From NCBI GenBank assembly GCA_016785225.1, contig JAFBJZ010000100.1:248001-312000 (forward strand): a stretch of DNA of 64,000 bases, given 5' to 3'. Shown here in pieces: positions 12,438 through 24,591 of this stretch. The translations under genes were made by a program, and so were the position numbers. The stretch is from Psettodes erumei (Eukaryota; Chordata; Actinopteri; Pleuronectiformes; Psettodidae). Numbering within the stretch: position 1 is the stretch's first letter; each line of letters begins with the position of its first letter. Under the pieces are notes generated by a model, which saw only the letters and a list, made by a program, of their open reading frames with translations, was not told the origin of the DNA and made no database searches.

Positions 12438-12441
12438 TTAA

Positions 12442-14404
12442 GAAGGACCCAGAGCTGAGAGGAGGTGGCAGCAATAACTTGTCCCAACTCCACAAGAACT
12501 CAAGTGTAGCTTTCTAGAAGCGTCTTTGCATCACGCCAGAGATATTCCTGATGTCACGTGACTCAACAATCTACATACCTTCAGTCATATGTGTGGATTG
12601 CTATATGTTTTCAGTATGATCTCTGCACTGGAGGATTGATGGATCCCACAGACTGAAAAAATACTTTAAGTCTTTTACTTAAGTTAAATGAGCAGTACTG
12701 CAATGGAATAATACAGCATTAAAAAGTAAGTCATGAATTCAGAATTTGACTTAAGTAAAAGTGTCAATAGCAAGTGTTTTTTTTGCATCATTGTATTAAC
12801 TTTTGTTGACACGGTAAGCAGAGTTACATGTTTTATATGTTAATTTTAAAATGACAATAAAAAGATTAACTGTAAAGCTAGAATTAACCTAGAAGGCTAA
12901 TTTTCATCTGTTATCCCTGGCCAGATGCTGAAAGGCACCCATTAAACACAATGTAATGACATATCTTGACATATGAGTAATATATACATTACGATAAATA
13001 TGCACAAGATCAAACTGTGCACACATCCACTGTTTATTACCTCTAATCTGTATTTTAGTGTTGAAGCTGATTGAAAATTCAGAGCTCGTCAGATGTGTTG
13101 CATTTGAAATCCAAAGAAACTAGCAGCTGTCAACTGAGTAGCATGTACTAAAAAATACAACATGCCAGTTTATTATGACACAGCATTGTTGTCTCCATTT
13201 AAAGACCCACTGATAAAATTGAAATGTCCCCGGAAGAAAGACGACTTCAGATGAGGCCTGCGATACTTTTGAAAGCACGACACCTCTACTGGGTACTCTG
13301 CATTTTTATGTCACTGCAGAAGATTTACAGCTGCAGATTTTGAGTCCCCTTTGTGAGACAACGCAGCTACCAGGAAGCAAAGTTACTGATTGCGGTTGAT
13401 CTAAACCTCCCCTATAATTGGAGTCCAAGAATAAATTCATGCTTTCTGAGGAAGGAGGTTAAAGGACAGAGATAGCAAAAGGTGATCAGTGTATCAGGCC
13501 AAATCGCATAACTTGGTCAGTCACATAGCATGATTGGTGGTGATTATCGGGTCACATGACCACATGCCCCAAAAAAAGGTGTAATGCTAGCTGGTCTTAG
13601 ATCAGCAGTTCGTTGCTGTAAAGATGCTCCATCAGCACAGACCCGCGTGTCACATGTCACACATGAACAGCCTGTCGATCTGTCATCAAACTCGCGACTG
13701 GCCCCACTCAGTCACTTCCTTTTGTTGGAAGCGCAACAACCATTTGAACTATGCAGCACACCGACACTATCAGCAAAGCGGCACGCGGCCTCACCTTACT
13801 GGAAATCAGATCAAACCTCACATGGCTTCTGATCACTGAAACACATCTGCAAATGATTGGAGGGAACATCTTTGAATGAGGAAATATGAGCAGCAGATGT
13901 GATAAGCTGACTGAAAGACCTACTGGAATCTGTCAAGGGCCACATCTAAACACGAGCTATCTGTGCTGCTGTCATTGGCACGCTGTCACAGCAGCGCAGC
14001 TCATGATATTGCAGTGCACGACGTGTTGCCCTTTAACTCTGCTTTTCAGATGGTGGCAGCGGACCAGTGGCGTGAACAGAAATGTGGCTGCTCCAGTTTT
14101 TCCGATCATTTCCAACATGCAAATGATTCGAGGCCCCAGCCTGCGATCGTTATGTCACATGAGAAAGTGTCTTAGGTGTCGCAGATCAGCTGAAACTTTA
14201 AGAAAATGTACAACATCAGGTTGCATAGGTGTGATGGGTCAGTGGGTGTGGAGGAGGGTGGGATATGTTGCTTGATCTCTTCCAAGGACACATTTGAAAG
14301 TTACTCTCTTGATCATTACACATAATCTTCTCTGGGTTGCCAAAGCGTCATTTTTCTGACCACTCAGTTTGGCCAGGGCCGACTAATAGAATGCGGCAAT
14401 TTTG
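12442..14404. other. Intergenic, no gene seen
   Basis: Mixed AT-rich sequence. A few ORFs of 60-130 codons between 13584 and 14275 overlap in different frames and show no recognisable motif, so they are treated as chance. Confidence 0.5.
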
Positions 14405-14620
14405 GAAAACACGGTGCATTTATTTTTCAGCATAGTCCCCTCCCACATTTACGTGCTCAGACCAGTTGGCATGGGGCGTAAAGAACCCCTTCTTTGCAGA
14501 AGTTGGCATCCCGGACAGCTGCCGTCGAAATGGCGAATGCTGAGCTCCCTTCCTCATCTTGGGGAAGAGAAAGTAGTTCACCAAATCAGGCGTTCCATCA
14601 CCCACCCTAGGTGATGAACA
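14405..14620 (-). pseudogene. Mariner/Tc1-type transposase, C-terminal remnant
   Basis: On the minus strand the translation contains DLVNYFLFPKMRK, corresponding to the mariner segment around the last catalytic aspartate (usual form ...DYFLFPKLK). It then runs to a degraded match of the family's terminal motif (ANWSEHVNVGGDYAEK; usual pattern RW..C....GDY.EK). The expected middle is shortened or frame-shifted, the acidic residue reads N in the remnant, and nothing upstream restores a full transposase. It is a dead fragment and its TIRs were not identified. Confidence 0.7.
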
Positions 14621-16989
14621 GCTATGAATCTGCTTTCCTGCATTTCAGCCTTCTCCATATACAAAGTCCAACGTTGTACATGTCCTTACCCAGTGCTGGC
14701 AATTTTCCGTCACCCAAAACAGAAACACTTCAAAAGTTATTAATGTAAACATATGGTACATTTGCTGCTGTGGGTCCTGAGACTTCTGAGGACAATATTT
14801 ATGCTCCCCCACACAGGCTGAACCGCGGCGTTTCTAAAGAGAAGCTGTATTCCTTTTAATTGTTAACTACTTCATATATCCGATTATGCGAATATGACAT
14901 GGTCGCAGCTCAAGGGCATGCCCTCATGAGCTAGCTTAGCTGGGACTCTGCAAAGACTTTTAGCTTTAGGGAAGAAAACAGGAATGTCCAAGGTAACTTT
15001 CAGCGAATATGTTTGTGTTAATTGGCAGAGGTCCAGAAATACAGTAATAAGCGCACAGTTGCAGTACTGCAAGTATTTAATAGATCGTTAAGACATTTTA
15101 ACGGCAATCACTTCAGCGTAAAACTGCGAGGGTACGCACGTACGAGGATGAGCTTCACCATGTTTGAAAAAATATTTGTGATTTAAGGCTGCGCGAGGTC
15201 AAGGTTGTGTATATGTAGGCATTAGGATAAAATCATACACATATTGGTTCACCTTGTGCTCGTGGTGCTGGCTTCACAAGCGCTTACATGTCGCTGGTTC
15301 AGAGATAAGACTGCATAGTTATGTAACCACATTGGGGGGAAGCGTTCGGGCGATGTGGGTTCAACATCTGATCTTCTCCAAAACTAAACCTCATCCGTTC
15401 AAGCCCCCAGAATAGTTTGGGTTATATTTGCAGGGACTGTGGAAAGGATTGGTGAGGATTTTAGAAATCCCACCGAAATTTCTTAACCCTTTAAGTAGAC
15501 TTAAAACACCAACTGACCAAAGTTGTATTTATTAAGATTTTAAGAGCGCATTGCCCAAATCAGATTAGGTGAAGATGAGTTCACGGAAAATGCTAATTCA
15601 GGGAGGTGTTTCCATACTGAAGGCTACCAGCTGGTCTCACTTTCTCCCTGAGCGAGGACAGGTGAAGAACAGTATACTCTGTGTGCCATTGTTTCCCTTT
15701 TAATTTGTGTGACTGTTAATGATTGCCAGAATTGGCTACTGTCAGAGTAAATGTGTAGAAATAATACCTTGACCTGAAACTCCTTAGCGGAGGACTTAGG
15801 GAAACAAGCGAGTGTTATTGGTAAAACCATTTAATTCACCCCAGGCCAAAAGGTTTGTCTTCTTAAATGCTTTTGATTGTTGATATAAGAAAATAAAGAC
15901 ACTTGTGACGAGAACCTCGGACCTCCTCCAGACCGTCAGCCAATCCCTCAGCATTTCTGACCCTCATGTGTGCATCAAAGTTCTGCAGAACCCCCTCTTT
16001 CTATGTAACTTAGCACAGCACGTATTTTGCTTGTGCTGGAAAACATTGGCCTGCAACAGAAATAGTTCCCCAACCTGCAGAGCGGGAGGTGCTACGTGGG
16101 AGGCAAAGGCGAATTCATCAAATTTTGATGGATTCATAGTCATAGCTGCACCCACACTCGTGTCAGTTAAAGCTCGAATCGGTCGAACAATGCTGGGCTC
16201 TTGGATCACCGCAGATTACATCACCCATGAGGGCAAACACAGCCGACTGAACTGGCGTTCGAACGCCTCATTAAGCACCGGAATGCTGCAGGTGCGTTGT
16301 GCAACCCCAAATAGCATCGGCGGCCCGGGCGAGATTAATAGATGCACCGATCTCCTGTCCGCCCTGTGTGCTACGAAAGTCGCTGGAGGCTTCGCTTGGT
16401 TTTCCTCCCGTGAGATGAGGTGAAGAGCAGCTCGAACTGGAAGGCTGGCCGTTGTTGTTGTCCAATATAAACTGTGTTTACGACGCCCTTACAGCAAACG
16501 GACCATGATCTTCATCCATTAGCTGGAACTGCAGTCTCAATATGTTAAACCGCAGAATTGCGTCATTTCAGCAGTGCAAAGGCAACTCGCCCGACGGGTA
16601 CCCTCTGATACTGTCTGCAGTACTAACTAACTGAACTCAAAGCTAGGCTCTGTGTCACCACCTGTGGGATTTTTTTTAATGTTTTGAAAAGAAGAAGAAG
16701 AGCATCTGAACATCACAGACAAAAGTTGCTTCTCATACGATTCATATTCCCACATTTGCAGCCTTACCACAAAATCAACCTACGAGAAATTAAAAGCCAT
16801 CCAAGCCTACCTGGTGGTGATCGGTTTGTCATTCGATGTTATGAAACTGTTGTTATTTACTTTGTCTTTCTGGCTTTCCTGACAAGAAGAATAACTTCCA
16901 AGAGACAATGGATTACTCGGATCACTTTCGATCACTTCATGTTTGACTTTCATTTGCTTTCAGACGTTAAGCAAACCCACATGGACTGG
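14621..16989. other. Intergenic, no gene seen; GC-richer block at 16060-16430
   Basis: AT-rich sequence with a TTAACCCTTTAA motif at 15483-15494, another possible piggyBac-like end without a visible partner. A GC- and CpG-richer block at about 16060-16430 is open for 172 codons on plus (15905-16423) and partly on minus. I recognise no protein in either and suspect repeat-derived DNA. Confidence 0.4.
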
Positions 16990-17258
16990 ACTGATTATTA
17001 AAAATGATTTATTTTTAAAAATATATATATGTATATATATACATTTAATGTAGTTTTACAGAACAAACTAGTGCTACATGTCATCCAGTAAAACATCAGC
17101 TTGACTCAGAAAGAACCTGCGGCATTCATTCTCAGTGTGTCACAAAATATGCATACGTACTGAAAGAATATTTACAGATAATTATTTACATTCGTAATAC
17201 ATTTAAGTGTCATAGCATAGTCTTCTCTCTCTCTCTCTCTCTGTGCAGATGTGCAATA
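16990..17258 (-). other. Urea transporter 3'UTR with poly(A) signal
   Basis: Read on the minus strand after the TAA at 17259-17261. It includes a GA tract (17222-17242) and an AT-rich segment with ATATAT repeats. A single AATAAA (complement of 17008-17013) ends a short 3'UTR of roughly 250-270 bases. Confidence 0.6.
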
Positions 17259-20200
17259 TTAAACATAATCATTAAGAGTGATCTCTGTTAGGTCATTGTT
17301 TCTTGTCTCCGGTTCTTCTTTTTCTTTGTATTCTTGCTCTTCGGTGCCCCGTTGCTCCACCCCAGGTGTCTCATCATTTTTAACCTCCGACGCCTCACTC
17401 TCTGCTCTCCCTTCTTCCATCCTTTCTAGCTCCAGCCTCAGCTGCTCTTTCTCGTTCAGGATCACCTCTTCCTCAAGGGCCCTCGCTTGCGCCTCCCTCT
17501 CCTCCCTCTCTCTCCCCTCTTTCTCAGCCTTCTCCTGCTTCTTCATCTTCCAGAAGAAGCCCAGGTTCTTCTCTGGGTAGGTCACTTTGGCCAGTGGAAG
17601 TTTGAAGATCCTGTTGGTCCCAGTGGTGAGGAGGAGGAAAGTGAGGGCCGAGAGACAGAAAGGCCAGGTGCAGGCTGGCAGACCAAACTGCGGGCGAGAA
17701 ATGCGTTTGTGTTGAGAACTTGCTTTTATTACAGGCCCCTGTACGATCGCAGCGAGAGGAAGTGCATGCTCACCTGAGACATGATGTTGGCAATGGCTGA
17801 GCCAAGGTATGCGCAGAAAAAAGCTGCAGGGGGGAAGAGGAGGGAGCAGATTCACATGAAAGTTGTAAAAGCTGTGATCATAGATAACACACACCCGGTG
17901 GCTCCCTGCCAGCGTCACACATGGTCACTCCATCTGGATTAGATGCATTCTTAGATGGTGTTTTCTTTATCTTGCAAGTGACTACTCACCACATGTGATG
18001 GCAAGCAGGTGCACCTGCCAGGTGAGAGCATAAAACATTCCTCCGATGGCAATGCAGGCTAACACACAGTTATATCCCCAGAGACCAAAGTAAATGTCTC
18101 CGAAAGGAGCCGCCAGGGCCAGGCCTGCAAAACAAAAGCGCACTGTCAGGAAATCACCAGTGGCCGTTTGTTTACGGCTTATTTCAGGGGTGATCTTGAA
18201 GTTGGAGCATATTGAGGCTTGAATTCTTCTTAAATTCTGTTGGCACGTAAGGAAGCAAAAAAATAAGACGCACTGTGATTCTGTGGCAGAATACTTCTAC
18301 ACTCAATTATTCCACGCCCTTCCAGTACTGCTGCCCACCAAAGTATGGCCTAGTCCCCTCACCTGAAACCATGCCCACTGCGGACCCCAGGACGGCATGA
18401 GCACAAGTGATGGGGGAGGAGATGAAGAGCGAGATGATGAAGATCCCCCCTGTCCAAGGGTTATCACAGCCGTAGACTTGGCCTATTCCCACGGGCACTG
18501 ACATAAACAGCTGCGGGGACAGAAAATGTGAAATGTAGCTGTAGACGCATGACATGATTTCATTCATGTTGCCTTGCAAAGCTTTCTTCTCGGTCTGTGT
18601 AGGTGTGCAGCTACCCTCAGAAAAGATCTGTATACCTGAGTAGCTGCAAACGCCAAGCAGGGCTTTCAAAATCGAATGTACAACAGAAAAGGTTCTGCCC
18701 CCAGTAACGACAGTAACAAACCCCGGCCTGTCACTGACCTTGGCCACGTCGATTTCAGCCCAGGTGATGTTCGGCAGCTCTGAGCGGGGCTGAATGAGCA
18801 CTTGGGGGAAGTGGTGGTTGTAGTGCCCGGTGGCGACCATGTGGAGACATACCAGGATGTTGAAGGGCAGGGTGAACACCGGCAGATCCCAGCGACTGTT
18901 AATAGACGCCAGGGCACTGGACACGATCGGGCTGAAACACACAGAGATACAACATCGTCCCCATTAGATTTGATCCATAACCCACCTTAAGTCCTTATCT
19001 AAGGTCATTTTAAAAGGATGACATAGTCGATTCTTCACATTTCCCCTCTCATATCACACCAGCTATTGCTAAAGATGCTAGCGTGAGGCATCACCATCAA
19101 CCTACATCTAGAAAAACGATATTTGGTTTATCTGCATCCGTAAATCCGCCCTTCATGCCTCTCGACGTGACTCAGCCGCATCAGCATGCCATTGCCAAGT
19201 TTGTCCGCTTACCACATCATGGACATGAAGATGTTGGGTAGCAGGAGCCACCAGTACCAGTCTCCTCCGTTGGAGAACACAGCCATCAGCAGGCCCACCA
19301 GGATGCCGTTGTAACCATACAGCCCCGCAGCTATCGCGCCCCTGAAACAGATGAATTTGTGTTTTTTCTGTTGTACAGCCACGCAGGTCATCCTGTATAA
19401 TCATTTCAAATTCTGTCATCCAAAGGAAACCATCCACTTGAAACGATACAGCACGTTGTGACTTATAGTGAGTTTGAAAAAATACGTTGGGAATCTTTCA
19501 CATCACAAAAAAAAAACACTGAGCGTTCAAACCTGTTCTGTTGTAGAATGAGGGCAGAGATGGTGGCGAAAAGTGTGCCCACGAAGCCGTTGAGGGCCCA
19601 CCAGTAGTTCTGCAGGATGAGGCCGGCGAAAATGATCAGGCCGCTCAGGGGGTTGTTGACAAACATCACCTGGGCCGCTCCGCGTAGCACCCAGTCGAGC
19701 AGCTGCAGCAGGAGGAACTGCTCTGGGAGACGGGAAAAGAGGGACATTTTTCTCCATAGCTGCTTCTGAGGCTTCCCACAGTGAATTCTGGTTAAGTCTT
19801 TTCACGCTCACTTTTGTGTGGCAAAATGAAACAATGCCGGACAGTTCCCCGGATAAAGACGTGTTGATTTGACTGGGCAAAACTCGCACGTCTCTCAAGA
19901 CTAAGAAAAGACACAAAGCGAGAGGTGGGGCCGGGGACCATAATTGCGCAGAGGGTGGACGAGCAGATGTAAGATTCAGTCCGTTTTACCCAAACGTGCC
20001 GTCAGTACCATTGTCACGTTATCTTATCATATCCCGTAACGCTACCACACTGCCTTTGTGTGGGTCAGGACGGTGCTTTAAGTAAGTGATTAATGTTGAC
20101 TCACTCTCCATCCATTTCCCAAACACCGGCATGTCTCCGGAGAAGTAGGAGACCCCCTTGAGGAATCGGGCCCTGGCTCTCTGCAGGGCCGTGGGTCCCG

Positions 20201-21417
20201 CGGGCGCTGCTACGTCCCTCTCCTTCGCATCCTCCCTGGGGTTGTCGTGCTCAGATGGCGGGTCAGGGTTTGCCATCAGTGGCTGAAGTTCCTTGGGGGG
20301 GGTGTTAAGGTTAGTTTTGTTGCTGTGGATGAACATTCACTCACGGGTCACTTGTAAGCACAGTGCATTGAGAAACAGCCCCCCCCCCACAGCCCAACTG
20401 TATTTGCACGAGGTCAATTCTACGTATTGGGTTATCTCAAGGAGTGAGACAAGACCCGACAGTATTGAGAGATGAGAGAGAGAGAGAGAGAAAGACAGTG
20501 GGAGAGAGAGGAGGAAGAGTGGCACGCACAGGAACGCAATACTAGTGTAATTAAACACTGTACACTGAGTGTTGTAATGATGATAATGCTAGTCATAATG
20601 TATATACTACAACTACTACCATCATCACCTCCACAAATCATGTGAAGCGTGTGCACAGTTCCAGCGTCAGGTGAAGCATGAACGTCAGCATTAGGATTTG
20701 GTACCCAAACAACTTGCTGTGAAGTGTTTGCGCGCGGTGTGACGTCACACCATTCAACTCGTTCGCTCACATTAGGGTCGGGGATCGGGCCGAGGGTTAA
20801 CTCATGCCGCCCTCGCGACTGCGCACAAAAATGCATGAAGAAAGCATCCACGCCGCACTGTGCGTCCGGGCTTGCGAGCGCTAACTTACGGTGAAGGTGG
20901 TGGCGAGAGAACCAGAGGGCGATGTAGCTGAGTTGGAACAGCTGATATTCACATGAATATCCTGAGAGAGGAGGGAAGCAGAGAAGTTACTTCCTGTGGT
21001 GCCCCTTGGTATTCGTTGTTATGTAAAAGTGAGATATGTAATCTTTCATGCGCAGCGATTTTGCATTTAAAAATAAAAAGTTTCTGTTGATTGAAATCGA
21101 GTCGATTACGGACCATAAAAATGTAAAACCAACACCAGCTGTCCATTGACATGAATCATTACAAAACTTTAGTTCACTTGAATTTGAAGTCATCGCCCAT
21201 GGACAATCAGTGCCCACAGATAAAGGAATTAACACACCTAAGTTTCCGTCACCCATGGAATTTTGACATGTTTTCCCGTTCGATCAGACAGGCACACGGT
21301 AACTGAGGTCTGGCGGTGGTTTTACTTTCTGGCCGGACTTTGACAAACAGTCGCATGTGCTCCTACCTTTGCGCAGTGTGATCCAGGCATATGTCCCAGA
21401 ATAGGCGCCGGCTGCAT
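17259..21417 (-). CDS. slc14a2: Urea transporter (SLC14/UT-A type), 10 coding exons, complete
   Basis: A channel-like facilitator moving urea down its gradient across the plasma membrane. Exons on the minus strand: 21417-21367, 20961-20890, 20282-20105, 19722-19533, 19341-19213, 18931-18739, 18510-18363, 18124-17990, 17823-17774, 17687-17259. All are GT-AG and phase-consistent, giving 525 codons with stop. The two-fold-repeated transporter core runs from about residue 85 to 420 and holds both signature boxes, LPVFTLPF (223-230) and LPACTWPF (385-392). The extracellular loop has a glycosylation site, NIT (261-263). Conserved WVLRG, FVNNP, GYNG and GCDNPWTGG segments are present. The first two exons (17 and 24 codons) are inferred from strong splice sites and an unbroken frame. 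The alternative is a start at the ATG at 20276 in exon 3. The last exon adds a Glu/Lys/Arg-rich, probably coiled-coil tail of about 103 residues. The family call is secure; choosing slc14a2 over another SLC14 paralogue is an inference from synteny. Confidence 0.92.
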
Positions 21418-21445
21418 GGGTTGCCAGCTCTACTCAAGCTGTAAC
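21418..21445 (-). other. Urea transporter short 5'UTR (inferred)
   Basis: Inferred from the TATA box about 25-30 bases upstream. The first exon would run from about 21445 to the donor AAAG/GTAGGA at 21367. Confidence 0.4.
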
Positions 21446-21466
21446 TGCGAAGGCATCCACTCAAAG

Positions 21467-21474
21467 CTTTTATA
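21467..21474 (-). promoter_or_regulatory. TATA box of the urea transporter gene
   Basis: The minus strand reads TATAAAAG in a GC-rich context (CCGCTATAAAAGC). It is suitably placed to start a transcript near 21440, just before the ATG at 21415-21417 and a good donor at 21366. A consensus TATA box suggests regulated, tissue-restricted expression. Confidence 0.65.
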
Positions 21475-23285
21475 GCGGCAGGCCACGGGCGAAACTCCAC
21501 CTCTTCTCTCCTCTCCACCTCTCCCTCTCATCCACCTCTCCATTTCTAATCATGTAATGAGCCGCTGACGCTCAGCAATTCCTCCTCCCTATGTCCCCGC
21601 GTCCCTTGAAGACGCAGGCAACGGAGTTTCTGTCCCCTCTCCTCCGGCGAGTTAGATGAAGATGGGGTTAGATGAAGACATGGTTTTGGCTTAAGCTGTG
21701 AAAGTCTAGCTGGGGGGTGAATCTCTCCCCCTGGATTTAACTTGACATTCGAGCTCAAGGATTAAATTTGTAGAGGAACTCCACTCGTTTTAAAGTCTGT
21801 TTACGGGTACATGCAACTACATTTTTGCGGCTCCGGGGGGGGGGGGAGCTGCACTTGAGTCAGCGTGGACTGTTGCGGTTTTAGGTCCAGGTTGTGTAGA
21901 AGCAAACCCAACAAACCTTGGATCTCCAACCGCTCTGTCTGCGGTTGACTCCAGTCGGACTGTAAGGTCTCGTGAGCTTCCAATGCTTCCAAGAAGAGGG
22001 AGAAAGCGTAGAATAAAATGAAATTTTAAAAAAACAACAACCTGGATCTGACATTAGGCCTATTGTTTAGTAGCGTGGTGCTAAAATTGGTGGAGCACTC
22101 GTCTGAAACATGTGGTTTGGGCTCCAGATGCCAAACATTCCCACATTCTGGCTTGTCAGTTTTGAGGAAATGCTGTTTTGTTTTGGGGTTTTTTCCTGGC
22201 ATATATGTCATGATTAACCCGACATCATTGTGTTTGTCATCACTGTGGGCTGGCGAGACGAGCAATTAGAATATGGCGCAATGGCCTGGAGGAAATGGTC
22301 AGTTAATCGCCTGATAAAAGTAATCAGTGATGGACAGAGGACTGCATCATGGGTTGAATGACCCCAAGCGGAGATGAGTATGTCCTCTGGGTGAACCGTC
22401 TCGCAGCAGGAGCATTCAAACACCGACGAGGAACCGAGGAATGAGGCGTACATTTTTCCCTCCTAAATGAACTGCTAAAGGCTACATTGTCAGTGCAGAT
22501 GAAAGCACAAGAAGCAGCCTCAACACAACATAAAAAAAAAAAAAATACAAGGTCAACTCAGTCCGGGAATCCTGACCCTGCATGAAACATTGTCGTTTCA
22601 GGGTCCTTTATAAAGTGAGAAATGTCTGCTGAGGCATATTCATTTATCCAGTGAACATCATCTGAACGTTTATTTTGCATTTATTTATTTATTACGTGAC
22701 ATGGGCCTGAAAGCAGCTCACATGAAACCGGAATCTCGAGAAACCACTCGTGACTTCAAGGAAAGGATTATCTGTTAATTTTTTGCTCGACGCATAACTT
22801 GGAGCCTGCAGTGCTCTTTCTAAGAATGCCCTCGTTCACTCCCAGTGACAGTGACGGGGTGGGCGATCCCCGCTAAACGCTTGCAAGCATCACCCCCCGC
22901 TTTCCCCTCGCTTCCCCCTCCTGTAGCGAGTCATTCGTCTTACGTGACAAAGGACCAGGTGCAGTACAGCGTTCTCTACATCAGGTGGCGCCCACTCAAA
23001 AGTTGCAGAGGGGTGGATTGTTGTTTTTTGCGGTGGATCTTGTGGGACCGTGGTCTCGGAAGCCACTTTTTTGTGTACACGCTGACCAGGCTGCTGCGAA
23101 AACCCGCCGCGAGACTCCGGGCAGGTGGCCCCAATCCAGCAGGTCGTGGAGAGGCGATGAACGAGCGCGACAACGTGGAGGTCAGTTCCACTCTGGGCCC
23201 CAGTTGGATTCGTAGATGTTGTTTACGCCATCACGGCAGATTAACCATCGTCAAATGATATCCAAGTCACGTTATCATAAACAGG

Positions 23286-23287
<2 letters not shown>

Positions 23288-23320
<33 letters not shown>
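23288..23320. repeat. (CA)n microsatellite
   Basis: Uninterrupted alternating CA run of about 16 units. Confidence 0.95.
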
Positions 23321-23324
<4 letters not shown>

Positions 23325-24555
23325 CTGGTTTCCATAACTTCAGAGGACATTGCATTAATTTCCTGGAGACTTATCCTAACCTCACGGCACTTCTTCACCT
23401 TAAACTTTTAGGGTTTCCGTCACGGGGACCTACTTTGTTACAGCGTAAACAGATTTAGGTGCCCACAACGTGAGGAATACATGCACGTGTGCACACACAC
23501 ACGCACACAGCGGGGTAATGCTGGCGCAGAGGGGCGTGTCCACTCCTCTGGTGGTTATAGAACCATTAAACACAATTACATACTTACAGAGCTGATGAGC
23601 AGAATTGATTTGCCATGGCAGACATCTAGTCATCGCTGACGGAGGAAGAAGGAGCGTCATTCCAAAGAATACTGAAGGCCAGAAAGGCATTTTCAACATC
23701 GTTGTAAAACTTCTGGAACGACTGACAAGGCGGGCGTGATGGAATATCTGCACCCCACCCTTTTCTCCCTTGTAATAAAGACATATGCAGAAAATTGTCA
23801 TCAAATGTTGGGATTTACTGCCTTCAGATCCATCTTCCCCAGCGGGGACGCGACGGTGTTGTGTGGTTGTAAACTTGTGTATTGTGTATTTGGGTATCTT
23901 CCAACTGCTTCCGTTCTTTCATGCGAATGCAGCCTGGTGTTAAGCAGGCGGCTCTTTCATTTTCTTCCCTTCTTAAAAAAGTGCAGCTGTGTGTTAAGGG
24001 GTAGGTGTCAAACACCTCTACACGCACAGTAGTGGTCATGTAATTGTAGGTATCACCGTCTTTCTTCTTTATGAATTGCGGACGGTGCAAAATATTTTGG
24101 TACTTTGGTTTTGGGAAACCTGAAGAAAAGTTTGATCCAGGCGGCGGGCCACTTGCAGCGCCAGCGATTGCGCGGAGACCAGGTCAATGCCGCCATCTGG
24201 TGGTCTGATCAGATATTACACGCCAGCTGCGTCCCTCCTTCAGCCTCCTCTCCCGCTTGCACCGCATCGAACCGACAAATTCCTCTGGAATTCGTTTGTC
24301 TTAGAAAAGGCCTCCTCGCCGCACACTGGCGGAGGGTTTCCTCCGATAACGCACAAACCCTGGCACAAAAAAACAACAAGTTGGAACGCCGGCGTTCCGG
24401 TGAGGCACTGACAAGCGGAGCTTGTGCAGAAACAGATCTGATGAAAAGCAGTTTTGGGGATTTCGTGCAGCCGAGCGACCCTCATGGGCACGCAGAAAAA
24501 GACGGGGATGCAAAGTATGCCCGTATGCATGCGCTTATTTCTGTGTGTGTATGTG

Positions 24556-24557
<2 letters not shown>

Positions 24558-24590
<33 letters not shown>
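24558..24590. repeat. (TG)n microsatellite
   Basis: Uninterrupted alternating TG run of about 16 units, followed by a G-rich stretch. Confidence 0.95.

Positions 24591-24591
<1 letters not shown>

Noticed and set aside
15905..16423. 172-codon plus-strand ORF in a GC-richer block
   Set aside because: No motif recognised, and minus-strand frames are also open over part of it. No splice or promoter support, so described only as a compositional block.
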